A stretch of 64,000 nucleotides of DNA from Tilletiopsis washingtonensis (Eukaryota > Basidiomycota > Exobasidiomycetes > Entylomatales), in contig NW_020312001.1 in assembly GCF_003144115.1 (NCBI RefSeq), forward strand, positions 222,845 to 286,844, in the 5' to 3' direction. Positions within the stretch are counted from its first letter, which is position 1. Each line of letters opens with the position of its first letter. A program made the translations under genes and the position numbers. Below the pieces are notes generated by a model. It had not been told where the DNA came from. It saw nothing but the letters and a program-made list of their open reading frames with translations, and searched no databases. Positions 42,102 through 53,200 of the stretch are shown piece by piece.

Positions 42102-44338
42102 TTACTTGTAGTCATCCTGGTCTCTCGCCTCTAGCTCATCCTTCAGCTTCTTGGCCTTCTCCAGGGCAGAGTTGCGCTCCCTCCTGGCCTCGTCGAGCAG
42201 CTTGAAGACGGCCTCGCGCTGCTCTGCATGCAGCAACCTCTCGGATTCGAGATCGGCTTGATCAGCCTGTGCAGCTGCTCTTCTTGCTGCCTCGCTCTTT
42301 GCAATCTTTGCCTTTGCATCCTTTCTTGTCTGCTGGACAACCCGGTCTGCCTCCTTCTCATAGGCCTCGTATCTCTTCTTGTCTTTGAGCAAGTCCTTCA
42401 TCTCTGCACGCCAGTCCTGCTTCTCCTCTGCGTGCGCCGCATGCGCCGCAAGGAGAGCGTGACGCTGCTTCTCCTCGCTTGACAAGAGCTGCGCTTGGAG
42501 GAGACCCTCACGCTTCTGCTGTTCAGCTTTGAGCGCTCGCTCGCTCCGCACGTTTGTGAGCACAGCGCCGATGAGCACGCCGACGACGACAGCGACGCTC
42601 AGCTGCTTCTGCTGTTCAGCTTTGAGCGCTCGCTTGCTCCGCACGTTTGTGAGCACAGCGCCGATGAGCACGCCGACGACGACAGCGACGCTCAGCTGCA
42701 GCAGCAGCAGCGTTGACGCGAAGGACTGTGCACGGTCATTGCTTGGCTGCGTGACAGGTGTGGCACTGCGAGGCGATCTATCGGCGGCGAGGAGGAGTGA
42801 ACGAGGCAGGAGAGTCGCAGCGAGATCGAGGTATAATGATGTAGATGAAGCACGCGTGCCGCAGAAGAGGTTGAGGTGAAGGAGAAGAGGTTGAGGTGAA
42901 GGAGAAGAGGTTGAGGTGAAGTGGAGGGAGGGAGGGCGACAGAGCGCAGCACGGGCAGGATGAGAAGAGCAGGTGGACGAGCAAGGCGAGGGGCGAGGTC
43001 AGAGGTTAGCGAGGGGAAGGATTGTCAGCATCGCGACGCCGCATGCACGCCTTCACTCACGCAGCCGGTGCAACAGTGCCGAGGTCCGTCGGCGCCAGCG
43101 TGGCTGCTACAAGAGTCGGCGTGGCTGGCGCGACGGCAACGAAGGTAGGGGCCAGCATGACGTGCGTGGCGTGCGGCTCGTTGTTGCCGACGCTGGAGGC
43201 AGAGGCCGGCGCGATGTGCGCGGCATGCGCAGTTGCAGCGTGCATGGCGTGTGTGGCATGCGCTCTGTCGTTGCGGACAAACGCAGAGGCGAAGGCACGC
43301 ACTTCGTCGTTGCCAACGAAGGCAGAGGCGTGTGTGGCATGCACTTCGTCGTCGCCGACGAAGGCAGCAGCAGGCTTGGCGTGCGCTTCGTCGTCGCCGA
43401 CGAAGGCAGCAGCAGGCTTGGCGTGCGCTTCGTCGTCGCCGACGAAGGCAGACGACAGCGCTGCGGGATGGTGCGTGGCGTGCGCGTTGTGCGCTCGCTT
43501 GTTGCCTACGAACGCAGACGCCGCGGCGTGGTGCGTGGCGTGAAGAGGCCGCGCTTCTCCTTCGTCGTCGCCGACAAAGGCAGACGACTGCATCGTAGCG
43601 TGGTGCGTGACGTGAAGAAGCGTCACGGCGGGATGCGTGGCGTGAAGAAGGCACGCTTCTTTGTTGCTGCCGACGAAGGCAGACGACTGCGCTGCGGCGT
43701 GCGCTTGGTGCGCTTGATGTGCTTGGTGCGCTTCGTCGTCGCCGACGAGCGCAGACTGCGCCGTGGCGTGGTGGATGGCGTGCGCTCCGCTGTCGTTGCC
43801 GACGTAGGCAGAGGCCTGAGCAGGGGCCGGCGTGGCGTACGTGATGTACACCTGGGCGCCGCCGACGAAGGCAGACGACTGCGCTGCAGCGTGCGCGTGC
43901 GCGTTGTGCGCTTGGTGCGCTTGGTGCGCTTCGTTGTCGCCGACGAACGCAGACTGCGCCGTGGCGTGGTGGATGGCGTCCTTTTCGTCGGCAGAAGCCG
44001 GCTGAAGGAGCGATGCGGCGTGAAACGTGTCGTACACGTCGCCAGGCGTCATCACACGAGAGCTGGGGAGAGGGAGTCAGCGCCGCAGCGGATGCATCCA
44101 TCTCTCGACGCCGCAGCGGATGCATCCACGGCTCGGCGCAGCGCTGCGACGTCGCGATCGATGCCACTCACTAGAACGTGTCGAAGACGTCGGCGTCAGG
44201 CGTCTGCGCCAGGTAGACGGCCGCAGTGACGCCGAGCGCAAGCGTGCCGCGCAGGCAGATGCCCGGGCGCGCGGCAGGTTGCACGATGCTCGCGAGGAGC
44301 AGGTTGAAGCCAATGAGGAAGGCGACGATGGGCAGCAT
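42102..44338 (-). CDS. Orphan membrane protein: His-rich SAFVG repeats, duplicated TM helix, coiled coil
   Basis: I recognise no family. Three exons (44338-44172, 44062-43061, 42765-42102) join in frame to give 610 residues. Exon 1 codes MLPIVAFLIGFNLLLASIVQ, a signal peptide or signal anchor, followed by a second hydrophobic stretch (LRGTLALGVTAAVYLAQ). Exon 2 codes about 13 repeats of SAFVGDDEAH separated by His/Ala segments such as HQAHQAHNAHAHAAAQ. Exon 3 codes LSVAVVVGVLIGAVLTN, a membrane helix present twice (31-residue unit), then a charged helix-forming tail (EKEADRVVQQTRKDAKAKIA) ending ARDQDDYK. The 295-nt second intron is long for this window; the GC/T phase match and GTGAGT/CGCAG signals support it, but two separate genes remain possible. 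TATAAG lies 125 bp upstream of the start. The His-rich region could bind metal, but that is inference. Confidence 0.6.
42514..42699 (-). repeat. 93-bp tandem duplication of a transmembrane segment
   Basis: Copies 42514-42606 and 42607-42699 differ at one base only (C/T, giving Glu versus Lys). The unit is 31 codons, so the frame is kept. Each copy codes a membrane helix (SVAVVVGVLIGAVL) plus a basic flank (RALKAEQQK). Confidence 0.93.
42863..42920. repeat. 20-bp tandem repeat inside an intron
   Basis: The unit AGAAGAGGTTGAGGTGAAGG is present almost three times in a row. It lies in the proposed 295-nt intron of the orphan gene. As 20 is not a multiple of three, coding use is unlikely. Confidence 0.85.
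43344..43450. repeat. 42-bp tandem repeat in the orphan gene
   Basis: Two exact tandem copies (43344-43385, 43386-43427) and a partial third start code AFVGDDEAHAKPAA units on the minus strand. The 14-codon period keeps the frame. Confidence 0.9.
44081..44128. repeat. Repeated palindrome in intron 1 of the orphan gene
   Basis: A 20-bp sequence CGCCGCAGCGGATGCATCCA occurs at 44081-44100 and exactly again at 44109-44128. Each copy contains the perfect palindrome GGATGCATCC. Confidence 0.9.
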
Positions 44339-44908
44339 GACTGCTGGAGTGATTGGTTGGTTTTGCGGCAGGAGCGAGTGGATGCTTCGCAGCTGGCGCG
44401 AGTGTGTGTGGTGGAAGAGAAAGTGGGCGCGGCGAGAGGAGCCCGGGGGGAGGCCCTCTTCTTATAGCCACGAGTCGGGCCCTCGAGGCGAGCGCGAGCG
44501 CAAGCTGTGCGAGCGCGGCGCCGTGCTCTCGTGCCCGCCGCCGCTGCAGTCCGTGCTCTGGTGCCCGCGCTGCGTGCGCGCGCGCTCGCTCGACCGTTGG
44601 GCGTGGAATGCGAGCTGCAGTCGAACCTTCCCACGAGTGCGCCTCCCTCGTCGCCAGTGCGACGTCCTCTCGCCGAGCTCGCTGTCCCGCTGTCGGCTGA
44701 CTCGAGCGCCCGGCGCATGCGCTGCCCGTGTGGAGGAGGGCGCTGCGAGGGCGGGAGGAGAGGCGAGGCGGCGAGCAGTGGAGGCAGACGCGTCGCGTGC
44801 CGAGTCCCGGCGCCGCGCACGCGACGCGGCGCTCGCCGGCACGCCGCGCCGCTGCCCACGCCCGATCCGCCCGCCCGCCTCTGCCTGTCTGCGCGCTCTC
44901 GCTCGTGC
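44339..44908. other. Intergenic region upstream of the orphan gene
   Basis: The region is 570 bp between two minus-strand genes. Apart from the TATA element at 44461 I see only GC-rich sequence. Long open frames across it lack recognisable content. Confidence 0.5.
44461..44466 (-). promoter_or_regulatory. TATA box of the orphan gene
   Basis: TATAAG on the minus strand (within GGCTATAAGAAG) lies about 125 bp upstream of the start codon. It is one of very few TATA-like words in the window. Confidence 0.5.
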
Positions 44909-46785
44909 TCACCACTGGCCAGGCGAGGGAAAGCCGGCGCCCGCCGGCGGGTACGGCGCTCCCTGAGGCGCTGGCGGCGGGTGCTGCTGCGGCGTGGGCA
45001 TCGCAAAGCCGCCGGCGCCGCCGCCCGGCGGCCCAGCGCGCGAAGCGTCGGCGAAGGCTGGCGCGGCGAAGTCGTACGCGGGCGGAGCGCCTGCAGGCGG
45101 GCCGCCGTAGCCTGGCGCGCCGCCTGCGCCGGCGCCGTACCCCTGCTGCTGCCCGGCGTGCGCGCCGTAGCCGGGCTGCATCCCTTGCTGCGGATAGCCG
45201 CCCTGCTGAGGGTAGCCTGGCTGCTGCGGATAGCCCTGCGGCGGCGGGTACGGCTGCTGCTGGTAGTGCTGCTGCTGCTGGGCAGGGAAGGCGCCACCCA
45301 TGCTGGGCGCCGTCGCCGAGGCGTGCGCGCCGAGCGCAGCGTCGCGCTCGCGCTCGAGCTGTGCGCGCGCCTGCTGCCAGCGTTGAGCCTTGCGCAGGCT
45401 GTCGTCCTTGCGTCGGCTGAACTTGGGCGACGCAGGCTCGTCCGAAGCGTCCTGCAGAAGAGGAGGTGCTCAGCGAGACACATCGCCGGCATGGAGCCCG
45501 ACTCACGTAGGCCGAGTCGATGGCGCCGAGCATGATCTGCGCAAGAGTCTCAGCGAGGCTCGGGATGAAGAGCACGCTCGACGCACCTTCAGACAGTGCA
45601 GGTCCTCCGTCAGCTCGATGCCCGTGCGCTTCCTGACCTGCGCCGCCTCGACGCGGATGTCGGAGCAGACGTCGACGAGCTGGCCGACCTGCGGGTCCGA
45701 GTCGATGCTGTCGAGCCAGTCCTGCGCCTCCTTGTCGTTGCCGACGGCGGCGATCTGGATGCTCATGGCGTCCTCGCCGTACGGGCTGCTGGCGAGACGA
45801 GCCTTGGCCTCCTGGATGACCTTGACGATGAGATTGTCGCGCTCGCTCGAGCCCGTCGGGCGGCCGTCGGTGATGACGATGGCGAGGATGGGCTTGCGCA
45901 GCGAGTTGCTCGCCAGCTTGCCGTACAGCAGCGGCTCGAGAATTTTGTGCTGCAGTGCACTGCCCATCGGCGTGCTCTGTCCGTTGAAGGCGCACGCCTC
46001 GACGAGCGCACGAGCTTCCTGCGCATTGTGGATGCGGTGGCCGCCGCTGGCACACAGCCAGGCAGCCTCCATGCCGTCGGGATCGAGACGACCAGCAGCG
46101 TCGGCAGCGCGACGTACGATGGCGCCGAGGGCCTCGCGCCGCTTCTCGCCGCGTGCGTTCATGGATGCCGAGTCGTCGAGCAGAAAGCACACGTCGAAGA
46201 GGGCGAGCTTGACGAGATCCTGCGCGAGCACGGGCGGCAGCTCCCAGGCCTGCGTGGCGGCGAGTGAGCGGCAGCGCAGAAGCTTCGTGTCAGCGCGAAC
46301 GCACCTCGGCGCACGAGTAGAGCACGCCCGCCTCGGCAATCTGCTGCGACATGGTGGCGATCTGGTGCCAGGCGTAGAAGGGGTACAGGTGCTGGTCGAT
46401 GACACACGAGGCGAGCAGCGCGGCGATGTGCCGCCAGTCGCGCAGCGCCGACCAGGGCACGTCGCCGGTGCTGCTGGATGGCTTCGCCGTCGAGTGCGAG
46501 GCGAGGGCGTGCGCGCCGTAGCCGACGGCGCCGAGGGCCGCAGCGCCGCCGGCGACGGCGCCCCAGTTGGTGCCGTGCGGCTGCTGCGACGGCGGCGCAG
46601 CGGCAGCATGCAGCTTGAGCTGCTCCTGCTCGCGCTTCTTGCTCATCTTGTACAGCATGAGCGCCGTGACGCCGACGGCGAGGCCGGCGACGAGCAGCTG
46701 CGGGCGGCGGCGGCGTGAGCGTGGGGCCTCGCTGAGCGGATGGCATCCTCGGCGCCGCTGCGCTCACCTTGCCGTGGAAGCCCAT
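44909..46785 (-). CDS. Membrane-anchored VWA-domain protein with GYPQQ-rich tail
   Basis: Exon 1 codes MGFHGK and splices to LLVAGLAVGVTALMLYKMSK, one N-terminal membrane helix. A linker and WSALRDWRHIAALLASCVID follow. The VWA domain reads LFDVCFLLDDSASMNARGEK, with a DxSxS MIDAS motif, then NGQSTPMGSAL and ILAIVITDGRPTGSSERD, so all three metal-coordinating loops are present. It may therefore bind a ligand through a divalent metal. A basic/acidic coil (RRKDDSLRKAQRWQQ) precedes a low-complexity tail of GYPQQ and GYGA units ending FPSPGQW. Such Gln/Gly/Tyr/Pro tails are often aggregation- or condensate-prone. The family is known in fungi but not functionally defined. It is divergent from the WW/FF gene. 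Confidence 0.85.
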
Positions 46786-47385
46786 GCTGGGCGTCGGAGG
46801 CACGCCGAGTGCGCGGCAGACGGAGCGGACAGGTGGCTGACGACGGCCGAGGCGGGTGTGTGTGGAGTGGTGTGGTGTGGTGTGGTGCGGGTGGATGACG
46901 TCGGGAGCAGCGGGGGCAGCGTCAGCCCAGCAGCACGCAGGCGGGCGCTGCCACGGCGGGCCGGCGCCGAGCCAGCAGCGGCGGGCCCGCGAACCGCGAC
47001 GGTGCGACGAGGAGCGCATGCGGCACGCCTCCTGCGGCGCTGCTCCCACGCGCCGCCGCCGGGTCGCAGCCGCAGCCGCCGCCGCCGCACAGCGCCTACG
47101 CGGGCCGCTGGCGCCGCGACGCCGGCCCCGAGACGGCGGGGGATGCCGCCATAATATGCAGCATCCGCTGCTCTGCGGCTCGGCGCCGTTGTAGGCGCGC
47201 CAGACCGAGTGGCGCTGGCGGCCGGCGGGCCGGCAGCGACGAGGCGATGGACGCGGCGGCGGCGAGGCAGATGCGGAAGCGGCGTCGGATCTCGGCGAAG
47301 GCGCCGCGTCGTGCAGCGCGCACGAAGCTCCTCGCGCGCCTGATGCTGCTGCTGCTGCCTGCCGCACCCCCATCCCATCCTCAGC
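46786..47385. promoter_or_regulatory. Divergent promoter region between VWA and WW/FF genes
   Basis: The region is 600 bp. Near the VWA side it contains a G/T-rich TGTGG pentamer run. No TATA box is clear and no further gene is supported. Confidence 0.45.
46861..46890. repeat. TGTGG pentanucleotide run
   Basis: Several near-tandem TGTGG units lie about 75-105 bp upstream of the VWA gene start. On the transcribed (minus) leader they read CCACA. Confidence 0.75.
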
Positions 47386-50180
47386 ATGACCGCGCCCCTG
47401 CCGCCGGGCTGGAGCGAGCACGTGGCGCCCTCCGGCGTGCCCTACTGGCACCACGCCGCCAGCGCCCAGTCGACGTACGTGCGCCCCTCGGCAGTGCCCG
47501 GCGCCGCGCCGCCCGGCCCGCCGCCTCCGGCCATGTCTGCTGCGCCGGCCGCCGGCTCCAGCGCGGCAGCGGCCGCACCCGCCAAGCCGGCCGGTGGCAA
47601 GGCAAAGAAGGAGAAGCCGCGCCGCAAGGAGCCCGTGCCCGGCACCGACGGCTGGCTGCGCATCACCACGACGCTCGACAACGTCTTCTACACGCAGCCC
47701 GCCGAGGGGCGCAGCGAGTGGAGCGTGCCGCCCGAGATCGCCGCACAGGTGCGCGAGATGGAGCGCAGCGAGCAGCAGGCGCAGCGCGCACAGGCGGCAG
47801 AGGAGCAGCGTCTGGCGCAGGAGGCGCAGGCGGCCGAGGAGCAGCAGCGGCGCGAGCAAGAGGCACGCGAGCGGCGCGAGCAGCTCGAGAGGGACGCCGA
47901 GCGGCAGCGGCTGCAGAAGGAGGAGGAGGAGCGGGCACGTGAGCTGCGCGAGCAGGGCAAGCGCAAGCGTGGCGAGGCGCTCGACGTCGATGAGGAGCCC
48001 GCGCCCGTCGAGGGTGGCGTAGATGCGGCAGACCTGCTGTCACGCGCAGCTTCTGCAGAGCCGTCGGACAGCAAGCGGCCAAAGACGGCAGCAGCTGTCG
48101 AGGAGGCGGACGACGACGACGACGATGACGAGGCAGCATGGCAGCGCGAGATGGCTGCCGAAATGGCGGCCGAGGCTGCCGCTGAAGCGGCTCAGGAGGC
48201 AGCGAGTGCGCCGCCTGCTGCACTGCCAGTCCCACCTCCAGGCGGCTACAGCGGCCCACCACCGCCGCTCGCCGCGCCTCCGCCGGCAGGAGGCTACTCC
48301 GGACCGCCTCCGCCCATCGCTCCTTCTGGCGGCTACAGCGGGCCGCCGCCGTCTGTGTACCCCAACTATCCGCCGCCTGCGATGGCTGCGCCGCCGCCGC
48401 AGCTCTCGGTCGACGAGGGCAAGGCGCTCTTCTCGCGTATGCTCACGACCCTTAACGGCACGCCCGACGAGGTGAACCCGATGGCACCGTGGGATCGCGA
48501 GCTGCCCAAGTTCGTCAATCGGCCGGAGTATGCGGCAGTGCCGAACCTGCGCGAGCGCCAGAATGCCTTCAACGAATGGTGCCGCCTTCGGCTGCGTGAG
48601 CGGCGCATGGCAAAGGCCAGCGGCTCGGGCGTCTCGCCTGCTCCAGCTGCAAAGGCCTCAGCTGCCTCGTCCACCCCGCCGCCAGCCGCTGACGAGGCCA
48701 AGGACACGCTGGCGCCCTACCGTGCGCTGCTGCAGCGCGAGGTGACCTCGACACGTGCGAAGTGGGACGACTTCCGCAAGGCACACAAGAAGGAGCGCGC
48801 CTTCTTTGCGCACGGCAGAGACGATCGCGAGCGCGAGCGCGAGTTCAAGAAGTGGCTGCGGGACCTCGGCGAGCGTGAGCGCTGTGGCGTGAGGCGGCGC
48901 ATCGTCGTACTGACATCGCGCCTCTGACCCGCAGAAAAGCGCGCCGCGGCCGAGCAGGCAGAGGTGGCCTTTCTTCGTCTGCTCGACGAGCGCCTGCCTC
49001 ACACTGCACGTCTCACGCGCGCAGCCACGAGCAGCGAGGCCAACGACGCCTGGAGCAAGGCGAAGCGGGAGCCCGGCCTCGACGTCGATCCACGCTACGA
49101 GGCTGTAGGCAGCTCAAGTCGGCGCGCAGAGCTCTTTGCAAAGTGGGCTCGTGGCGAGCCGCGCGGCGCGGTGCAGACGCAGGAGAAGGAGACGGCCAAT
49201 GGCTCGCGAGACAAGACGCGTGATGCCGAGCAGGCGCTGCGCGAGCGAGAGGAGGCAGTGCGCAGGCAGAAAGACAAGGTCGAGGGCGAGAATCGGCGTG
49301 CGCTCGGCGCTGCGACGCACGAGGAGAGGTGAGCCAGGCTCGCGCCGACAGGCAACTCGCCTACGCTGACGCCTTGGCAGCGTTGTGCAGTTTGGGCAGC
49401 TCCTCATCGACCAAATTCTTTCCCCGCATCAGTCGTTTAGCTCTTTCGCCTCTCGATTCTCAAATGACCCTCGCTTTGGTCGCTCTGCACTGCACGAGCG
49501 CGAGCAAGCCGAGCTCTTTGCGGCGCACATCCGCAAGCTCGATGCACGTCGCCGTGCCGCGCTGCATGCCATCTTTGCGCGCTGTGCGCCGCAGCTCGAC
49601 GTGCCGGCAGAGACGGCACTGCCGCTCGTGCGTGACGACGAAGAGATGGAGCGCGGCCTGGGCGCCTGGCTCCAGGAGGAGGACCAGCGAGGCGGCGCGA
49701 CGCTCGAGCGCTTGTTCGACGAGTGGAATGAGGAGCGCGTGCGCGCTGCGCGTGATGCGTTCTTTGCGATGCTCAAGGGTAAGGTCGACGGCTGTCCCGC
49801 GCTGCGACTCGGCTGATGCTCACTGCCCGCAGAGTCGTCGTTCGTCTCGTTCTGGGGCTCGCTGCGCAAGGAGCGCAAGCGCCGCGGCGATGCGGGCGAG
49901 GACGAAGACGGCGGTGCGGAGGCCGCTGCGGACTCGGACGAGGAGGATGTGCCGAGCCTGCTGAAGATGGCTGGCGCCGTGGATCTCGGCGAAGTGCACA
50001 GTGTGCTGCGCGTGAGTGGCGCTCGATAGGGTCGCCGTGCGACTCAGGCTGACACACAGGATCTAGGGCGACGCTCGCTATGAGGCGTTCAGGCACGTGC
50101 CAGATCAGCGCGAGGCGTGGGTGCGCGAGTATCTGGCCGACATGGCGGAGCGCAGCGCCACCGTCTTCCAAACGCAATGA
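47386..50180 (+). CDS. WW and FF domain protein, TCERG1/CA150-like
   Basis: Such proteins link transcription elongation to splicing by binding the phosphorylated polymerase II tail and splicing factors. Two WW domains come first: [20 protein letters not shown] and [20 protein letters not shown] followed by [12 protein letters not shown] long charged coil of Glu/Gln/Arg follows, then Pro-rich GGYSGPPPP units. FF domains start at [51 protein letters not shown] and later [20 protein letters not shown]. The last exon, [20 protein letters not shown], is reached by an ATCTAG acceptor at 50067; the earlier CACACAG acceptor would cause a quick stop. WW-WW-FF order fits TCERG1 or Prp40; the Pro-rich spacer between WW and FF favours TCERG1. 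It ends 68 bp from RPN1. Confidence 0.88.
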
Positions 50181-50248
50181 GCTGCGATGCACCGAGTAAT
50201 ACGTGATCATTGCGCTTCGTCTGCCGCTTTCTATCTCCCTGCGCGCGC

Positions 50249-53200
50249 TCAGTCGTCCGCTGAGTAGTTTTCGTTCTTCGCGAGCACAGCGACACCTGCG
50301 ATGCGGCGTCAATAGAAGCTCTCGCTGCTAGCACGCCAGTCGCACTCACCCTCCAGCAGCCCAAGCGTGAAGTACTCCTGCGTGGCGAGCTCGGCACGCT
50401 CGCCGACGCCCATGCGCACGGGTGTGGTGTGTGTCTGTGCGCAAGAGTCAGCACGGCACGCGCCTCTTGCCGATGCGCACTGCTCACCTGGAAGCCTGAG
50501 ATGCCGCGCGGCTTGCCGGCCTGGCCCACGACGTCGACGGCCTTGCCGACGCGGACCGAGACGGGCAGCGGCTTGAGCTCGGCGTCGAGCGTGATGAGGA
50601 AGCGCGGGTACATGGCCGAGACGAGCCAGTACAGCATCCAGTGCGACTTGTCCAGCACAACTGTGGAGCACGAGAAGTCAGAAGCGCGCATGCAGCTCTG
50701 TACGCGCCACACTCACAGCCGCGCACGTCGGTGAATGACACGAGTGTCGAGAGCAGACCACACACGGCCGTGCGGCTCATGAGCTGGCGGTCGGTGTGGT
50801 ACGGGTTGAGGCCGATGGTACCCTTGCCCATGTGCACGAGGCCCTGCGCGACGCGCACCATGAACAGGCTGTCGGGCTCCTTGTGGTAGTAGCCGGCCAG
50901 CTGGCGCAGCATCTGCGCGAGACGTGCGTTATTCGTGCCGGCGCCGACGAGGCCCATGGCGAGGATGGAGTTGATGGCGACGTCGAGGTCGTTGTCGTGC
51001 GAGTACTTGGAGAGCGTGTCGAGCAGCGCCATCTCTGGCGTCGACGGGTTGAGCAGGCCGAGCGCCAGCGGCACGGCGCGCCGGATGACGGGCTCGCCGT
51101 AGTGCATGAGGTGCGACATGTGCCGCAGCACCATCTCGGCTCCGACGTCCTCGCCCATCGCCACGATCGCAATGCCGATGACCGCAAAGGCCTGGAAGAG
51201 GTCGTTCGGCTTCTCCTTCTCCTTCTCCTTGTCGTCACTGCTGCCCTCTGCGGTGGGAGCGGCAGCCTCCTTGGCGCCCTCGCCAGCGCCGGCGGCGGCG
51301 TCCGCCGCAGCCGCGTCCGTCTCGTCTGCCTCGTCGTCGGCATCCTTGGCGTCGACGCCGAGGTGCTCCGTGCAGTCGTGCAGCATCTGCTGGATCTTCA
51401 GCACGTTGCCAGTGCCTGCGTAGCTGCACATGTCGACGAGCACCTGACTCTGCTTGGAGATGGGGTGCTCGATGGCCCTGAGCGTCTCGATCGTCGCGTC
51501 GCTCGAGTCCTGCTGGCCGAGGAAGAGCAGTGCCAGACCGAGACTCATGAAGCGCGCCCACTTGTCGTCGAGCTGCGTGGCCTCGCGCTCCATCATCGTC
51601 TGCAGAATCGTCGGCACAATCTCGCCGTGCGAAGAGCCGACGAAGATTTGGCCGAGCGCGAGAGCCGAGAGCGCAGCCACCTGCATCGGCGCGCTCTCGT
51701 CTGCGACGTGCTGCAGCAGCAGAGGCACAATGTCTTCCCGGCACGAGCCCGCGTACGCAATGCCGATGCCGACAATGGCCGACGTCTTCAGCGCCAGGCT
51801 CTCGCTCTCGACGTGCTCGGTGAGCAGCGCAAGGGCTGCGTCCATCTCTGTCCGCACGCTAGAGTGCAGAATGCCGTACGCCATCAGTGCGCCGGCCTGA
51901 AGAGACTGTCAGCGAGGGGCACACGCCTCGAGCCCACTCGACTCACCTTGATGTTCTCATCGACAGAGTACGTGTACTTGTCGATGTGGCCCAGGCCCAC
52001 CTCGGTGTCCCACAGCAGACTCATGCCGAGACTCGCCGAAGCGCTCAGCATGCCGTGGTCCTTGTTCTTGTAGATCCAGCTGTTGCCCTCCTCGGCGCCG
52101 ACCATGAGCTTGTCGTTGCCGAAGCCGGCGTTGACAAAGGCATTCACGAACGTCGAGGCAAGGTTGCCACGCGCAGAGTTGACGGCAGTGCTCAGCGAGC
52201 TGCTCGAGTTCTCGAGGTGCGACTTGTAGATGTCCTCCAGCGACTTGGGCTCGTCGACGCTCAGCTCCTTGCCAAACGAGATGAAGTTCGCAGAGAGGTG
52301 CGCATTCGAGATGCACTCGACGAGGGAGAAGTCCGACATCGGCTCGTCCTCGTCCTGCAGCCACTCGACCGGCACCTGCTGGCGCGCCAGCATGAAGGCG
52401 AGCTGCTTGCGCATCAGCGGGTTCGTCGGCGCCTCGAAGTCGGCACGGATCAGGGCGCGGTCGCCGAGACGCAGCGCGATCGTCATGGCCTCGGAATACC
52501 GGTCGTGCTTGCGGTAGATCTCGTGCGCAGTCCGCAGGAAGAGCACGTCATCCGGGGGCACGAGCAGGTTGACGCAGCTGCCGCAGCACGCGTCAGCATC
52601 AGCGGGCATGCGGTGCCTGTCAGCCAGCCGCTCAGGCCTGGCGCACTCACCTGACCATGTACAGACATGTCCGCTGGTACGTGTCCTTGTCCACGAACTG
52701 CGGCAGCCGGTCGATGGCCTCGAGCTCGAGCAGCAGGTCGACCGCATCGGCCTCTGCGTTGTGCTTGAGGCTGAACGGCACCACCTTGAGGGCAAGCTCG
52801 AGCAGTTCCTCCGTCGTTGCCCGCTCCTCCGTCGCTGCATCGTCATCTTCCAGCTGCCGCGACGTGTACTCCTCTCCGAGCTCGGACGAGAGGTGGCGCA
52901 TGTACTCGTGGCCCCACAGCCCCGGCTCCTCTGCCTCGCCGACCTTCGAGGCAGCGAGGCGGAAGGCAAGCGTCTCACGCTTGCCCGTGTCGGAGTACGT
53001 CATGGCGAGCACAGAGAGGATCTCGGCGAAGAGAGCCTTGTCCGACGACGAGCTCCAGATGGCGTAGATGTCGCGCAGCGCAGGGTAGTGCGGGCGCAGG
53101 AACTTGAGTGGCTTCGGCACCGACGTCATGCTCGACGTGCTGGTGCGGATGAGCGTGCGCAGCGACTCGAGCGCCGGACGATGCAATGACTTGTCGTCCT

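Noticed and set aside
42973-44229. A 418-codon plus-strand frame over the SAFVG repeats, rich in Arg, Gly, Val and repeated VVADEGR
   Set aside because: The repeat keeps several frames open. The minus strand has a signal peptide, splice signals, a TATA box and more natural composition, so it is preferred. A plus-strand product cannot be fully excluded.
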